Source of the DNA: Methanobacterium aggregans
GTDB taxonomy: Archaea; Methanobacteriota; Methanobacteria; Methanobacteriales; Methanobacteriaceae
Length of the DNA: 64,000 nucleotides
NCBI RefSeq assembly: GCF_017874455.1
Contig: NZ_JAGGLN010000004.1
Span: 124,001-188,000, forward strand
Direction of reading: 5' to 3'
Part shown: positions 54,802-63,353 of the stretch, in pieces
How positions within the stretch are numbered: position 1 is the first letter of the stretch
Layout: every line of letters starts with the position of its first letter
Made by a program: the position numbers and the translations under genes
Notes under the pieces: generated by a model
What the model was told of the DNA's origin: nothing
Seen by the model: only the letters and a program-made list of their open reading frames with translations
Databases searched by the model: none

Positions 54802-55482
54802 TCATTCATAATTCAGCATGTTGTGGGTGTAGTAGTACTGGAGCTCCGATGCATGCTGCAGCTCGAAGTTTCTGTAGGGGCTGTTGAGGTATGGGAATAT
54901 TTCCCCTGAAAGTACGTAGTAGTAGGCTGCAAACCTTCCGTACTGTTTCCAGCATACGTAGTAATAGAGTGGGAAACCACAGCCTGGATTGATTATTGCA
55001 CTTCCAGCCCTTGCAGTTCCGTGCCATACCATGGGTATCGGACCCTGTTGACCATGGGCTTCTGCTTCTCTCATCACCTCAGCCCATGCATCATCGTAGT
55101 TGTCGAACTCCTTACCGTTTACCATGATCTTCCATTCATCATCTGGAACCCCAAAGAGGAAGTACTGCAGTACTTGACCCCAGTCTATAGTCGTTGATGG
55201 TGATGATTCAAATGCCATTTCAATTATGTAAACTCCATTTTCATTGTAACTCAAATATCTAGAAGTCCCCTTGTAATGCGCAACAATAGCACACTTAGAA
55301 CCTCGATCCTGCGCGTACTGAGCTAAAAGTTCTGAATGCTGATGCCCAGGGTACATATCGGGATTTGCAAGTTTTACAAATGCCAATCTTCCTAGAGGAG
55401 TTACATCACCAGCTTCGCTTGAAATATAAAGGTAACCCCCAAAGAATATGAGAATTACCAATAAAATTACGTACCATTTCAT
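54802..55482 (-). CDS. Membrane-anchored extracytoplasmic protein, unrecognised
   Basis: A 226-residue protein with an N-terminal hydrophobic helix (WYVILLVILIFFGGYLYIS, residues 3-21) and no clear cleavage site, so it is likely anchored with the rest outside. The C-terminal half is rich in Tyr and other aromatics (PLYYYVCWKQYGRFAAYYY, ELQYYYTH) and holds two Cys (NPGCGFP and YVCW). An internal segment, VNGKEFDNYDDAWAEVMREA, is acidic. AAGGTGAAG precedes the ATG. I know of no family. The neighbours on the other strand are the DUF4013 membrane proteins. Confidence 0.72.
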   Translation of the reverse strand: MKWYVILLVILIFFGGYLYISSEAGDVTPLGRLAFVKLANPDMYPGHQHSELLAQYAQDRGSKCAIVAHYKGTSRYLSYNENGVYIIEMAFESSPSTTIDWGQVLQYFLFGVPDDEWKIMVNGKEFDNYDDAWAEVMREAEAHGQQGPIPMVWHGTARAGSAIINPGCGFPLYYYVCWKQYGRFAAYYYVLSGEIFPYLNSPYRNFELQHASELQYYYTHNMLNYE

Positions 55483-55944
55483 TACTTCACCTTGTAAAGT
55501 TTTATGAATCCTTATATCGGACCATGGATTTATTCTTTTTATTATTTTTCTTTTTATGGTTTATTTTTTTATTTCCATCCCTTATGGAAGTTTTTATCTT
55601 TTTTTTGTTCTATTTTTCTTTTTATATGCTTTCCTTATCCTTTTTGTTTCCTTTTCGGAAAATTCACAATTATGGTGAAACTTTTCTTACTTTTTGTTTT
55701 ATTTTCTATTTGTAGTTATGTCTATATCCAGAGTAATTTCAATGTTCAACTATCCAAACATACTTTTTGCTTCAGTCATTGAAACATGAAATGGTGTTAG
55801 AATGAAGAGAAGGATATTCTCTAAAATGAAGATTTTTCTTTTTACTTCATATATATTAAAGTTTGCTACTTGCGATTTATACTCTCTATTTTATATAAAA
55901 ATAATTTCATATTATACATATTGATCAAAATGGAGGTGAAAAAA
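55483..55944. promoter_or_regulatory. Divergent T-rich region before the DUF4013 genes, 462 bp
   Basis: The stretch 55525-55720 is extremely T-rich on the plus strand, and an open frame there codes only for Phe/Leu-rich sequence with no ribosome site, so it is not accepted. A TATA-like ATTTTATATAAA (55889-55900) about 50 bases before the first DUF4013 ATG is a plausible promoter. Confidence 0.5.
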
Positions 55945-56703
55945 ATGGAGATAGGAGAACTCGTATCCGATGCCCTTCGGTACCCACTTTCTGATTGGCA
56001 AAAACTTTTAATCTTGGGAGTTGTTGTGATTTTAAGTAGTATTTCTGAACTTGCAAGAATGCTCGGTACAACGAATTCAGCAGTGATAATAGTATTAGGA
56101 ATCATCGGACTCATATTCAGCATCTTAGTATCCGGTTACATGATAAGGATTATAAAAGCATCCTTAGCCAATATTGCAGAGATTCCTGCAATGGAGGACT
56201 GGAAAGAGATGTTCATAGATGGTATTAAAGCAGATGTAGTTGGAATAATCTATGCAATACCTGCTATTTTAATCATAATAATTTCAATAGCACTGGCAGC
56301 ATTAACCCTTCTTGGAAGCACCAGTTTATCAGATCCTGCAGCATTACTAGGTCTTGCAGCAGGTGCAGGAATTGGAGGAATAATTGCACTTTTGTACATG
56401 CTCATAATCACTCCAATAATTGCAATTGCAATAACCAACATGGCGTATCAGGACGAATTCAAAGCAGCATTCAGATTCAGCGAAATCATGGCCAAAATAT
56501 CTGAAATAGGTTGGGGAAACCTTATAATCTGGTACATCGTTATGATAGTATTATTCATCATACTGAGCATTATTGGAGGAATTATAACCGGCATATTCAG
56601 CATTATAACTCCAATACTCGGAACTCTGATATTTGATCTCGTTGTAATGCCCTACATCTACATGTTCCTTTCAAGGTCTGTAGCTCTGGAATACGCAGGA
56701 TAA
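55945..56703 (+). CDS. DUF4013 membrane protein, copy 1
   Basis: A 252-residue protein with about five or six membrane helices. It opens with the family motif LVSDALRYPLSDWQKLLILGV and carries KAAFRFSEIMAKISEIGWGN before the last two helices. The ATG at 55945 is fixed by GGAGGTGA 6 bases upstream; the longer frame, from 55870, starts inside the promoter. It is the first of three similar genes in a row. DUF4013 proteins are common in methanogens and have no known function; a role in the membrane or in secretion stress is a guess. Confidence 0.85.
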   Translation: MEIGELVSDALRYPLSDWQKLLILGVVVILSSISELARMLGTTNSAVIIVLGIIGLIFSILVSGYMIRIIKASLANIAEIPAMEDWKEMFIDGIKADVVGIIYAIPAILIIIISIALAALTLLGSTSLSDPAALLGLAAGAGIGGIIALLYMLIITPIIAIAITNMAYQDEFKAAFRFSEIMAKISEIGWGNLIIWYIVMIVLFIILSIIGGIITGIFSIITPILGTLIFDLVVMPYIYMFLSRSVALEYAG

Positions 56704-56766
56704 CAAAAACCCCAATTCTTTGTTAAAATTTTTTAAAAAAATGTTTGAAAAATTGAGGTGAAAAAA

Positions 56767-57450
56767 ATGAATATTAGTGATATAATATCTGACTCCATTA
56801 AGTACCCATCCTCAAACTGGGGAAAGGTGCTTATTCTGGGAGTAATATGTATAGCATCTATTTTAATAGTTCCAATATTTTTAGTCTACGGATACGTATT
56901 TAGAATAATAAAAGCAACCCTTGCTGGAATGGACGAACTTCCTGAATTTGATGAAATTGGAGAGATGTTCGTTGATGGTTTGAAGATACTGGTTGTGGGT
57001 ATTGTTTACGCAATTCCAGTATGGATAATAGCAACCATCATTGGATTGATCACAGGGACTGGAATGGGAACAACCACTACAAGCTTAGATCCAACTATGA
57101 TGTGGGCAGTTCTAGGAAGTAGCATAGTTTTCATTATTGTTGCATTGATTGTAGGCCTCGTGGAGATCATGGCAATTGTCAACATGGCTTACTACAACGG
57201 AGAACTTGGAGCTGCGTTCAGATTCAGTGAAATTCTCGACCGCATAGCTCAGATTGGATGGGGAAAATACATTGCAACCTACATCGTCATCGCAGTAATA
57301 GGATTCATAGCATTCCTAATAGGCTGGCTCACAATGTTAATCCTAATAGGTTTCATCTTACTGCCACTGATAATCGTTCCATACATCACAATGTTCAGCT
57401 CCCGTGCAATAGCATTATTATTCGCATCAACTGAAGAAGCCATAGAATAA
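56767..57450 (+). CDS. DUF4013 membrane protein, copy 2
   Basis: A 227-residue paralog of the previous gene, 63 bases after it, with the same opening (DIISDSIKYPSSNWGKVLILGV) and signature (GAAFRFSEILDRIAQIGWGK). The second helix pair is shorter than in copy 1. ATG 56767 follows GAGGTG; a GTG overlapping that site is excluded. Probably in one transcript with copy 1. Confidence 0.85.
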   Translation: MNISDIISDSIKYPSSNWGKVLILGVICIASILIVPIFLVYGYVFRIIKATLAGMDELPEFDEIGEMFVDGLKILVVGIVYAIPVWIIATIIGLITGTGMGTTTTSLDPTMMWAVLGSSIVFIIVALIVGLVEIMAIVNMAYYNGELGAAFRFSEILDRIAQIGWGKYIATYIVIAVIGFIAFLIGWLTMLILIGFILLPLIIVPYITMFSSRAIALLFASTEEAIE

Positions 57451-57703
57451 TATCTGATCTTTTCTTTCTATTTTTTTATTTTTTAACTCTTGATTAAATC
57501 CAGAATAACTTTTAAAATTAGTATTATAATTTATAAAGACTCATTTTTTACGTTTTAATGAAATATGAATCATTTTAATTTAAAAAAAGGATCACGATAC
57601 TTTTTAGTTCTGTAAACAAATTTTTCAGGGCTTAAAATTCAAAATCTATTTATGGTAATATCTTCATAAAAGATTCATATTAAAACACAGGAGGTAAAAG
57701 AAA

Positions 57704-58411
57704 ATGGACGTTGGAAACGTTATGACAGACTCAATTAAGTATCCCTCTTCGAATTGGAAGAAGGTTCTTATACTTGGGGTTATGATCCTTTTCAGTTTTT
57801 TAATCATCCCATTATTCGTAGCACTTGGATACTTCTTAAGGGTTTTAAAAGCATCCTTAGCTGGTCTGGAAGATCTTCCAGAGTTTGATGAATGGGTGGA
57901 TATGATAGTGGATGGAATTAAAGTTTTTTTGGTTGGGATTGTCTACAGCCTACCTGCAATAGTGATCCTAGCAGTTTCAATGATAGCAATATGGGGATCC
58001 CTAAGCTCCATCACGGCAATGCAAAGTGCGGGGATGTCTCCAACAACTGCACTTGGAATGTTCACTGGAATCGGATTCGTTGGTATGATCGTTGCAATGC
58101 TTTACTTGCTTATTATAACACCAGTACTCTACGTTGCAATTGCCAACATGGCCTACAACGAAGAACTGGGTGCTGCATTCAGATTCAGTGAAATAATTGG
58201 TTTGATATCCCAAATTGGATGGGTTGATCTCATAGTGTGGTACGTGGTTGTGATATTGATTGGATTTGTTGTATCCTTCATAGGAGGCATAATTGGCATA
58301 ATTCCGATTATTGGAGGCATAATAGCAGCTTTAACCGTGTATCCTTACTACAACATATTCCTCTCAAGAGCCATAGCTTGGCTCTATGCATCTGCATTCC
58401 CTGAGGAGTAA
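57704..58411 (+). CDS. DUF4013 membrane protein, copy 3
   Basis: A 235-residue paralog, closer to copy 2 at its N terminus (DSIKYPSSNWKKVLILGV is near identical) and to copy 1 in its last helices. The signature reads GAAFRFSEIIGLISQIGW. AGGAGG lies 9 bases before the ATG. A 253-bp gap with TATA-like DNA separates it from copy 2, so it likely has its own promoter. A T-run follows the stop. Confidence 0.86.
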   Translation: MDVGNVMTDSIKYPSSNWKKVLILGVMILFSFLIIPLFVALGYFLRVLKASLAGLEDLPEFDEWVDMIVDGIKVFLVGIVYSLPAIVILAVSMIAIWGSLSSITAMQSAGMSPTTALGMFTGIGFVGMIVAMLYLLIITPVLYVAIANMAYNEELGAAFRFSEIIGLISQIGWVDLIVWYVVVILIGFVVSFIGGIIGIIPIIGGIIAALTVYPYYNIFLSRAIAWLYASAFPEE

Positions 58412-58555
58412 TTAAAAACAACATATTCTCTATTTTTTTATTTTTTTTAAATAAATATTCTTAATAACCTGTTTAATGCGGATTCTAGAGGGAATAAATT
58501 TAAATCTAAAATTATATTAACTGAAAAATTGAAAAAAATAAAAAAATTTAAGACC

Positions 58556-58595
58556 AAAAAAAAGTAAGGGCAGTTTTTCAGAATTTTGAAACTGA
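58556..58595 (-). terminator. Hairpin plus T9 after the GltB2 gene
   Basis: CAGTTT (58572-58577) pairs with AAACTG (58590-58595), and a T9 run (58556-58564) follows on the minus strand a few bases later. It lies 8 bases after the GltB2 stop and fits a terminator. Confidence 0.55.
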
Positions 58596-58603
58596 AATTA
58601 TTA

Positions 58604-60463
58604 TCATGTTCCAACAAGCCTCAAACCTGTTATGTCCACAGAACTTGAATTCAAAGCCCTTAAATCTTCAGTTGAAAAGTCCCTTATGTCTGAATGTCCT
58701 GCAAGCTGGGCAAGCATCTTTGTCTCTTCCGTAATTGATTTTATGTAATTTGCAACCCTCATGGCAGCAACATCAACATCCAGCCGTTTTCTGAGGTTAG
58801 GATCCTGTGTTGCAACACCAACCGGACATTTACCTGTGTAGCACATCCTGCAGGCACGACAGCCCATTGCTATCATTGCTCCAGTTCCTATGTACACTGC
58901 GTTGGCTCCCAGTGCCATTGCCTTGGCAACGTCTGCACCGCTTCTTATTCCTCCTGTTATTATGAGGTCCACATCATCCTTCATACCGATTTCTTCAAGT
59001 CCTCTGACAGCCTGTACAAGGGCAGGGAGTGTTGGAACACCAGTATGTTCAATTACAACTTCTGGAGCTGCACCTGTTCCTCCCTCCATTCCATCGACTG
59101 AGATTATATCGGCACCTGCCTCTGCAACGATCTTAACATCTTCATCAACCCTTCCAGGTCCGAGTTTTACGATGATTGGAACCTTCCAGTCTGTTACTTC
59201 ACGGAGAAGTTCTATGTGTTTGGCAAGGTCTCCCTCCCTTGTGGAGTCAAGGAATCTTGCAGGGCTGAGTGCATCTGTTCCCAATGGTATTCCACGTATC
59301 TTTGCAACCTCTGGGCTGACCTTTTCAGCCAGGAGATGACCCCCCATGCCGGGTTTTGCACCCTGACCTATCTTCACTTCAATGGCATCTGCACTGCGAA
59401 GGTAATCTGCTGAAACTCCAAATCTACCTGAGGAGTATTGGACAACCAGATTATCAGCAAAATCCCTCTCCTCTGGAAGCATTCCTCCCTCTCCAGTGTT
59501 ACTGCATGAACCTACAAGGGTTGATCCCTTTGCAAGGGCAAGTTTACACTCCTTACTGAGGGCTCCAAAGGACATACCTGCTATGAGTACAGGAGTTTCC
59601 ATAACAAGGGGATTTTCAGCGTTCCGAGTGCCCAAAACCACCTTTGTATTACAGGATTCCCTGTACTTGTCAACCGGAGCTATTGAAGCCTGTGCAGGCA
59701 GTATAACTATGTCATCGAAACTTGGAAGCCGTTTTTCAGTACCAAATCCCCTGAGCACATACTTCCCTGCCTTGGAAGTGTACCTGATATCTGCTATAGT
59801 TCTTGGATCCCATATACTTCCCCCTTTTGTTGGTAAAAGTACTGGACAAGCTGCCGTACATGATCCGCACATTATACAACGGGTTTTATCTATCTCCGCA
59901 TGATCACCGACTATCTTTATGGCGTCGGTTGGGCAGACTATTTCACAGTTTCCGCAGAACACACACAGTCCCTCTGTGTTGGATGCAAGATCCCCTGAAG
60001 GAGACAGTTCCTTGGTTGAGTTTCCGGATATTCTGCTTTCCATCTCAAAACCTCTTTGAAGGCCCGTTGCAAAGTCTTTTATATCCACAACTTCAAGACA
60101 TCCTGCCTTACATGATTCAACACATGCTGGTTTTCCACCGTCCACCATGCATTGCTGTTCACATTTAATCATTTCATTCTCTGTGCAGTTTATACTACCT
60201 ATTGGGCACATAAGCATACAGAGTCTGCAGCCGATACATCTGTCCTGATCTATCTTTACAATTCCGTTTTCCCTGTATATAGCATCTCTAAAGCATCCTT
60301 TGATACAAGAAGGATTCAAACACTGCTGGCAAACCACTGCATGGTACCCGTTTGTCATTTCATGCAGGAATAAAGTGTTTTCACCGGTTGCCTTTGTGCA
60401 TGCATCAATACAATCGTTACAGCCATCACATTCCGTGGGTTTTGTTAATAGTATCTGTTTCAT
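58604..60463 (-). CDS. Archaeal GltB2-type glutamate synthase domain protein with N-terminal ferredoxin domains
   Basis: A 619-residue protein with the FMN-binding TIM-barrel of glutamate synthase (about 230-600). Seen there are SFGALSKECKLALAKGS, NTGEGGM, KIGQGAKPGMGGHL, SVDGMEGGTGAAP and the 3Fe-4S site CRACRMCYTGKCPVG. Before it stand two sets of iron-sulfur motifs: an HycB/CooF-like set of four (CDGCNDCIDAC, CQQCLNPSCIKGC, CIGCRLCMLMC, CEQQC...CVESC) and a 2[4Fe-4S] pair (CVFCGNCEIVCP, CIMCGSCTAACP). It likely reduces 2-oxoglutarate plus ammonia to glutamate with ferredoxin electrons. The glutaminase GltB1 is not in the window. AGGTG precedes the ATG. Confidence 0.88.
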   Translation of the reverse strand: MKQILLTKPTECDGCNDCIDACTKATGENTLFLHEMTNGYHAVVCQQCLNPSCIKGCFRDAIYRENGIVKIDQDRCIGCRLCMLMCPIGSINCTENEMIKCEQQCMVDGGKPACVESCKAGCLEVVDIKDFATGLQRGFEMESRISGNSTKELSPSGDLASNTEGLCVFCGNCEIVCPTDAIKIVGDHAEIDKTRCIMCGSCTAACPVLLPTKGGSIWDPRTIADIRYTSKAGKYVLRGFGTEKRLPSFDDIVILPAQASIAPVDKYRESCNTKVVLGTRNAENPLVMETPVLIAGMSFGALSKECKLALAKGSTLVGSCSNTGEGGMLPEERDFADNLVVQYSSGRFGVSADYLRSADAIEVKIGQGAKPGMGGHLLAEKVSPEVAKIRGIPLGTDALSPARFLDSTREGDLAKHIELLREVTDWKVPIIVKLGPGRVDEDVKIVAEAGADIISVDGMEGGTGAAPEVVIEHTGVPTLPALVQAVRGLEEIGMKDDVDLIITGGIRSGADVAKAMALGANAVYIGTGAMIAMGCRACRMCYTGKCPVGVATQDPNLRKRLDVDVAAMRVANYIKSITEETKMLAQLAGHSDIRDFSTEDLRALNSSSVDITGLRLVGT

Positions 60464-60474
60464 TGGATCAACAC

Positions 60475-61188
60475 CTACTCATCGTCCTGTTTACCGTAAA
60501 ATGGTCTGAGATTTTTAGGTTCTATCTTCTTAAAATCTTCAATATCTTTGTTTATACTATAGTTGGTGAACAGCTTCAGCAATTTCTCCTTGTCATCCCC
60601 CTCAAGGGGCTTTACTTTTGCATTTGTACCTGTTTCAAAGTTTCCTGCAACGTATATCGTGCCCCCTATCATCCAGTCACCTGTATCAAGTCCAGCATCA
60701 CCTGTAACTATTATATCACCACTCAACATGTAAAGACCTGCAAGGTTTCCAATGTTTCCCTCTACAATTATGGTTCCACCCTTGTTGAGTTGGCCAACAG
60801 CGTTTCCAGCATCCCCATAAACCATTATCGTCCCATTACAAAGTCCAAATCCAACACCTTCCTCTGCAGATCCATTTATTAAAATTTCACCAGATGTCAT
60901 GTTGTCCCCAACGTACCTACCAACATGCCCCTGAACTTCAATGTGTGCTCCATCATTAAGAGCCCCTAAAAAGTCCCCTGCATCTCCATTCAGAATTATA
61001 TCTGCATCTTCACCTAACCCCACAGCTATAGAATCTAGTTTTCCATGATTTTCCAGTAACAATTTTTTTTCAGGTTCAAGAGCTTTTTTTATCTCAAGGT
61101 TCAACTGATGTGTTGACAAACCCTCTGCAGTTATTTTACTTTTAGATTGCAACGTTTTAACACCACCCATAGTTTTTATATCTTCCAT
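60475..61188 (-). CDS. GltB3-type GXGXG-motif protein (glutamate synthase C-terminal domain)
   Basis: A 237-residue, stand-alone version of the beta-helix domain found at the C terminus of bacterial glutamate synthase. Repeating G-rich turns (NGDAGDFLGALNDGAHIEVQG, YGDAGNAVGQLNKGGTI, TGDAGLDTGDWMIGGTI) build the helix. In glutamate synthase this domain is structural. It stands 11 bases before the GltB2 gene in the same operon. AAAGGATT precedes the ATG. The operon has a divergent HTH regulator on the other side. Confidence 0.88.
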   Translation of the reverse strand: MEDIKTMGGVKTLQSKSKITAEGLSTHQLNLEIKKALEPEKKLLLENHGKLDSIAVGLGEDADIILNGDAGDFLGALNDGAHIEVQGHVGRYVGDNMTSGEILINGSAEEGVGFGLCNGTIMVYGDAGNAVGQLNKGGTIIVEGNIGNLAGLYMLSGDIIVTGDAGLDTGDWMIGGTIYVAGNFETGTNAKVKPLEGDDKEKLLKLFTNYSINKDIEDFKKIEPKNLRPFYGKQDDE

Positions 61189-61315
61189 CTGAAATCCTTT
61201 AAAAAAATTCTAAGTTAAATTGAGGTTAAAATTCGTTTTATAATAAGGTTGCTATTTATATAACATTTAACTTATACAATTCCATATTGAACTGAGACAA
61301 CTGGAGGTGTTTGGT
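61189..61315. promoter_or_regulatory. Divergent gltB/regulator promoter with paired 10-bp inverted arms
   Basis: TAAGTTAAAT (61211-61220) and ATTTAACTTA (61265-61274) are perfect reverse complements, 54 bases apart from start to start. The likely TATA of the gltB operon (minus strand, TTATTATAAAACG, about 61233-61245) puts its start near the first arm. The likely TATA of the regulator (TTTATATAA, about 61255-61263) has the second arm just after it. Both promoters could be shut by one bound dimer pair or a loop. Confidence 0.6.
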
Positions 61316-61864
61316 TTGAAAACCCTGATAACCAATTTAAATGGGCATTGCCTTTTCAATGCTTCAAGAAAAACACAAACAGAGGGCCTTATAATTTTAC
61401 ATGAAGGAAAGTACAGGAAAACTGATCTTGAAGATTTTCTCAAGGGTGGAGACATAAAAATAGAAACAGAAGATCCCTATGAAGCTTGCAGGAGAATTGA
61501 GGAAATTATCAAAGGCACAAAAAAACATGGCAGAGTATTTGTAGCATATAACGGCAGAAATTTAGGCCCTCTTTTAAATTTTGTAGCAAACAAGGTAGGT
61601 GTTGATGGAATATTCACGTGTTACAACGATAAGGTAGTAAGATTGCCCCTTTTGAAGCTGGATATATCGGGAACAAAGCTGAAAATACTTAACATACTTT
61701 ACCTTAAAGATTTAACAGCCCGGGAACTGGGCGAAGAGGTAAAAATATCACGTGCAATGGTTTATAAACATTTGAAAGGCCTTATGGAATTGGGTTTGGT
61801 TAAAAAATCCGACTCCTTGGAGAAATACTCCATAACCAATGCAGGTAAACTTTCAATTTCATGA
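61316..61864 (+). CDS. Winged-helix transcriptional regulator with N-terminal sensor-like domain
   Basis: A 182-residue protein. The C-terminal third is a winged helix (KLKILNILYLKDLTARELGE, ISRAMVYKHLKGLMELGLVKK). The first 110 residues form an alpha/beta domain with DPYEACRRIEEIIKG and VFVAYNGRNLGPLLNFVANK, a strand-loop-helix pattern like that of CARF/HFX_2341 regulators, though I cannot confirm that link. The start is a TTG at 61316 with GGAGGTG 7 bases upstream; a GTG at 61307 overlaps that site. It is divergent from the gltB operon and is the natural candidate to bind the inverted arms between them. Confidence 0.72.
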   Translation: MKTLITNLNGHCLFNASRKTQTEGLIILHEGKYRKTDLEDFLKGGDIKIETEDPYEACRRIEEIIKGTKKHGRVFVAYNGRNLGPLLNFVANKVGVDGIFTCYNDKVVRLPLLKLDISGTKLKILNILYLKDLTARELGEEVKISRAMVYKHLKGLMELGLVKKSDSLEKYSITNAGKLSIS

Positions 61865-62102
61865 ATATTTAAAAATAAATATTTAAAAACTTATAAAAAC
61901 ATTGAACTGCTTAATTTCTGTGTATACATTAGGAAAACACTTGTTGATGAAAATTCCATTTATAAAAAACGCAAAATAAATATATGAATTGTGGGATACT
62001 CCCTCTAAGATCGGGTGATATTCATAGAAAAATGTTGAATGAAGTTCTTTTGGTTTAATTTTTGTTTAGCCTTAAAAATAGATAAAAATTGAATTGAAGA
62101 GT
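61865..62102. other. Convergent intergenic region
   Basis: A 238-bp A/T-rich stretch between the regulator and a convergent small gene. I see no hairpin with a T-tract, no open frame and no RNA gene. Confidence 0.4.
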
Positions 62103-62324
62103 TTATTCAACAGGGTATTCAATTCGAAGTTTGTAACTTGCCCTTTCACTTAAAAGAACTGTTCCCGGAACGAAATAGTCTTCAAATTTCTTCACTTTCC
62201 TTATGATACATGGATCTATTTCAATGTTCTTTGTGTAGGAGCTACACTCTTCATCATCTATCACTCCCTTTTTAACAAGTTCTATGTATCTCATCCTTAT
62301 GGTTTCCTCGTTTAACAATCCCAT
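62103..62324 (-). CDS. Small conserved-looking protein of unknown function
   Basis: A 73-residue protein beginning MGLLNEETIRMRYIELV, with a helical first half and a more beta-like second half ending SYKLRIEYPVE. Two Cys are present (ECSSY and DPCII). The ATG at 62324 follows GGGGGTT 4 bases upstream; the longer frame to 62351 lies at the predicted transcript start (TATA-like AATTTAAATATAAG, about 62355-62368). It is divergent from an Lrp-type regulator, which may control it. No family is recognised. Confidence 0.65.
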   Translation of the reverse strand: MGLLNEETIRMRYIELVKKGVIDDEECSSYTKNIEIDPCIIRKVKKFEDYFVPGTVLLSERASYKLRIEYPVE

Positions 62325-62453
62325 TTTAACCCCCATATAATACAGTGACAAAACTTATATTTAAATTGTTTGCATAAAATTATAAAAATTGTATAACTAT
62401 TTATAGAATAAAGGTCTTAAAGATAAACATTGTTCAGTGAAATGGTGAAAGGT

Positions 62454-62936
62454 ATGAAAAGTATTGATGAAAAAGAGAAGACAACAGACATAGATGAAAT
62501 CGATAAGAAAATCCTGGATTTGTTCAACGAAGATGGTAGAATGTCTTACAGAAAAATAGCCAAACGTTTGGATATCTCAATAGGTACAGTGCACAACAGA
62601 ATAGAAAAACTAATGAACACAGGCATAATCAAAAAATTCGCACCTGTCATTGACCATGGCAAGCTGGGTTACAATCTCACAACAATAATAGGAGTCCGTG
62701 TTAAAGGAGGTATGCTAAAAAACTGGGAAGACAAAACAGCTTTCCATAAGAACGTGCTCTGCATGTACGATGTAACCGGTGAGTTTGACGCCATCCTAGT
62801 AACACGTTTTAAGGACACAACAGAACTGGACGAATTTATTAAAGCCCTTCTTAAAGAGCCAGATGTTCAGAGAACCTACACACAAACCGTTTTGAACATA
62901 GTTAAAGAGGATATCAGTTCAAGTAAAATGATCTAG
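62454..62936 (+). CDS. Lrp/AsnC-family transcriptional regulator
   Basis: A 160-residue regulator with an N-terminal HTH (DEIDKKILDLFNEDGRMSYRKIAKRLDISIGTVHNRIEKLMNTG) split over about 18-62 and a C-terminal RAM effector domain (VTGEFDAILVTRFKDTTELDEFIKALL). Such proteins sense amino acids and act as dimers or octamers. ATG 62454 is chosen, since GGTGA lies just upstream; the frame is open to a TTG at 62430. Neighbouring glutamate metabolism genes make a nitrogen-linked role possible. Confidence 0.92.
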   Translation: MKSIDEKEKTTDIDEIDKKILDLFNEDGRMSYRKIAKRLDISIGTVHNRIEKLMNTGIIKKFAPVIDHGKLGYNLTTIIGVRVKGGMLKNWEDKTAFHKNVLCMYDVTGEFDAILVTRFKDTTELDEFIKALLKEPDVQRTYTQTVLNIVKEDISSSKMI

Positions 62937-63353
62937 ACCCCTGAAATTAAGAATTTCAATTTACTCTTAACATATATTTGAATACAAAAGCCCCTTTTAT
63001 GAATTTGAAACAGTGCTTTATGATAAAATTCAAAAAATAATTCTGTTATGTATTGAATACTAAAGAATTTCTTTTGGCGCCATATCAATAAGTTGTATTA
63101 ATAATTAAGATATTAAAAGATTTAAAACTTTAATTAAACATTAAAAATAGGATTTAAAGTTTAAATAATATTTAATTATTTTTATTTTCTTATTTAAGCC
63201 GTATAAAACTCTTTTTAAAGGAATTTTTAAACCAGATGAGTTAATAGTGTCCATTTACATAATTCTACTGGAGAATTGTTGTTTCGTAGTTTTGTAGGAT
63301 CGAGTTTTTTTACGGATCGAAGCTCAAATAGATGTTGGGAGACCTTAAATTTG
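62937..63353. other. Intergenic region before the deacetylase-like gene, 417 bp
   Basis: A/T-rich except for 63240-63340. There the 7-base sequence GGATCGA occurs twice (63297-63303 and 63314-63320). GGGAG at 63337-63341 is a possible ribosome site for the next gene. No RNA gene or open frame is supported. Confidence 0.4.

Noticed and set aside
55504..55782. Plus-strand open frame of 92 codons, Phe/Tyr/Leu-rich, looking like a membrane protein
   Set aside because: It lies in an extremely T-rich spacer, has no ribosome site, and the residues follow directly from TTT and TTA codons. It is most likely a chance frame.
62377..62393. TTATA-N7-TATAA inverted repeat between the 73-residue gene and the Lrp gene as operator
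   Set aside because: Short and wholly A/T in A/T-rich DNA, so it is expected by chance; it may simply be part of a core promoter.
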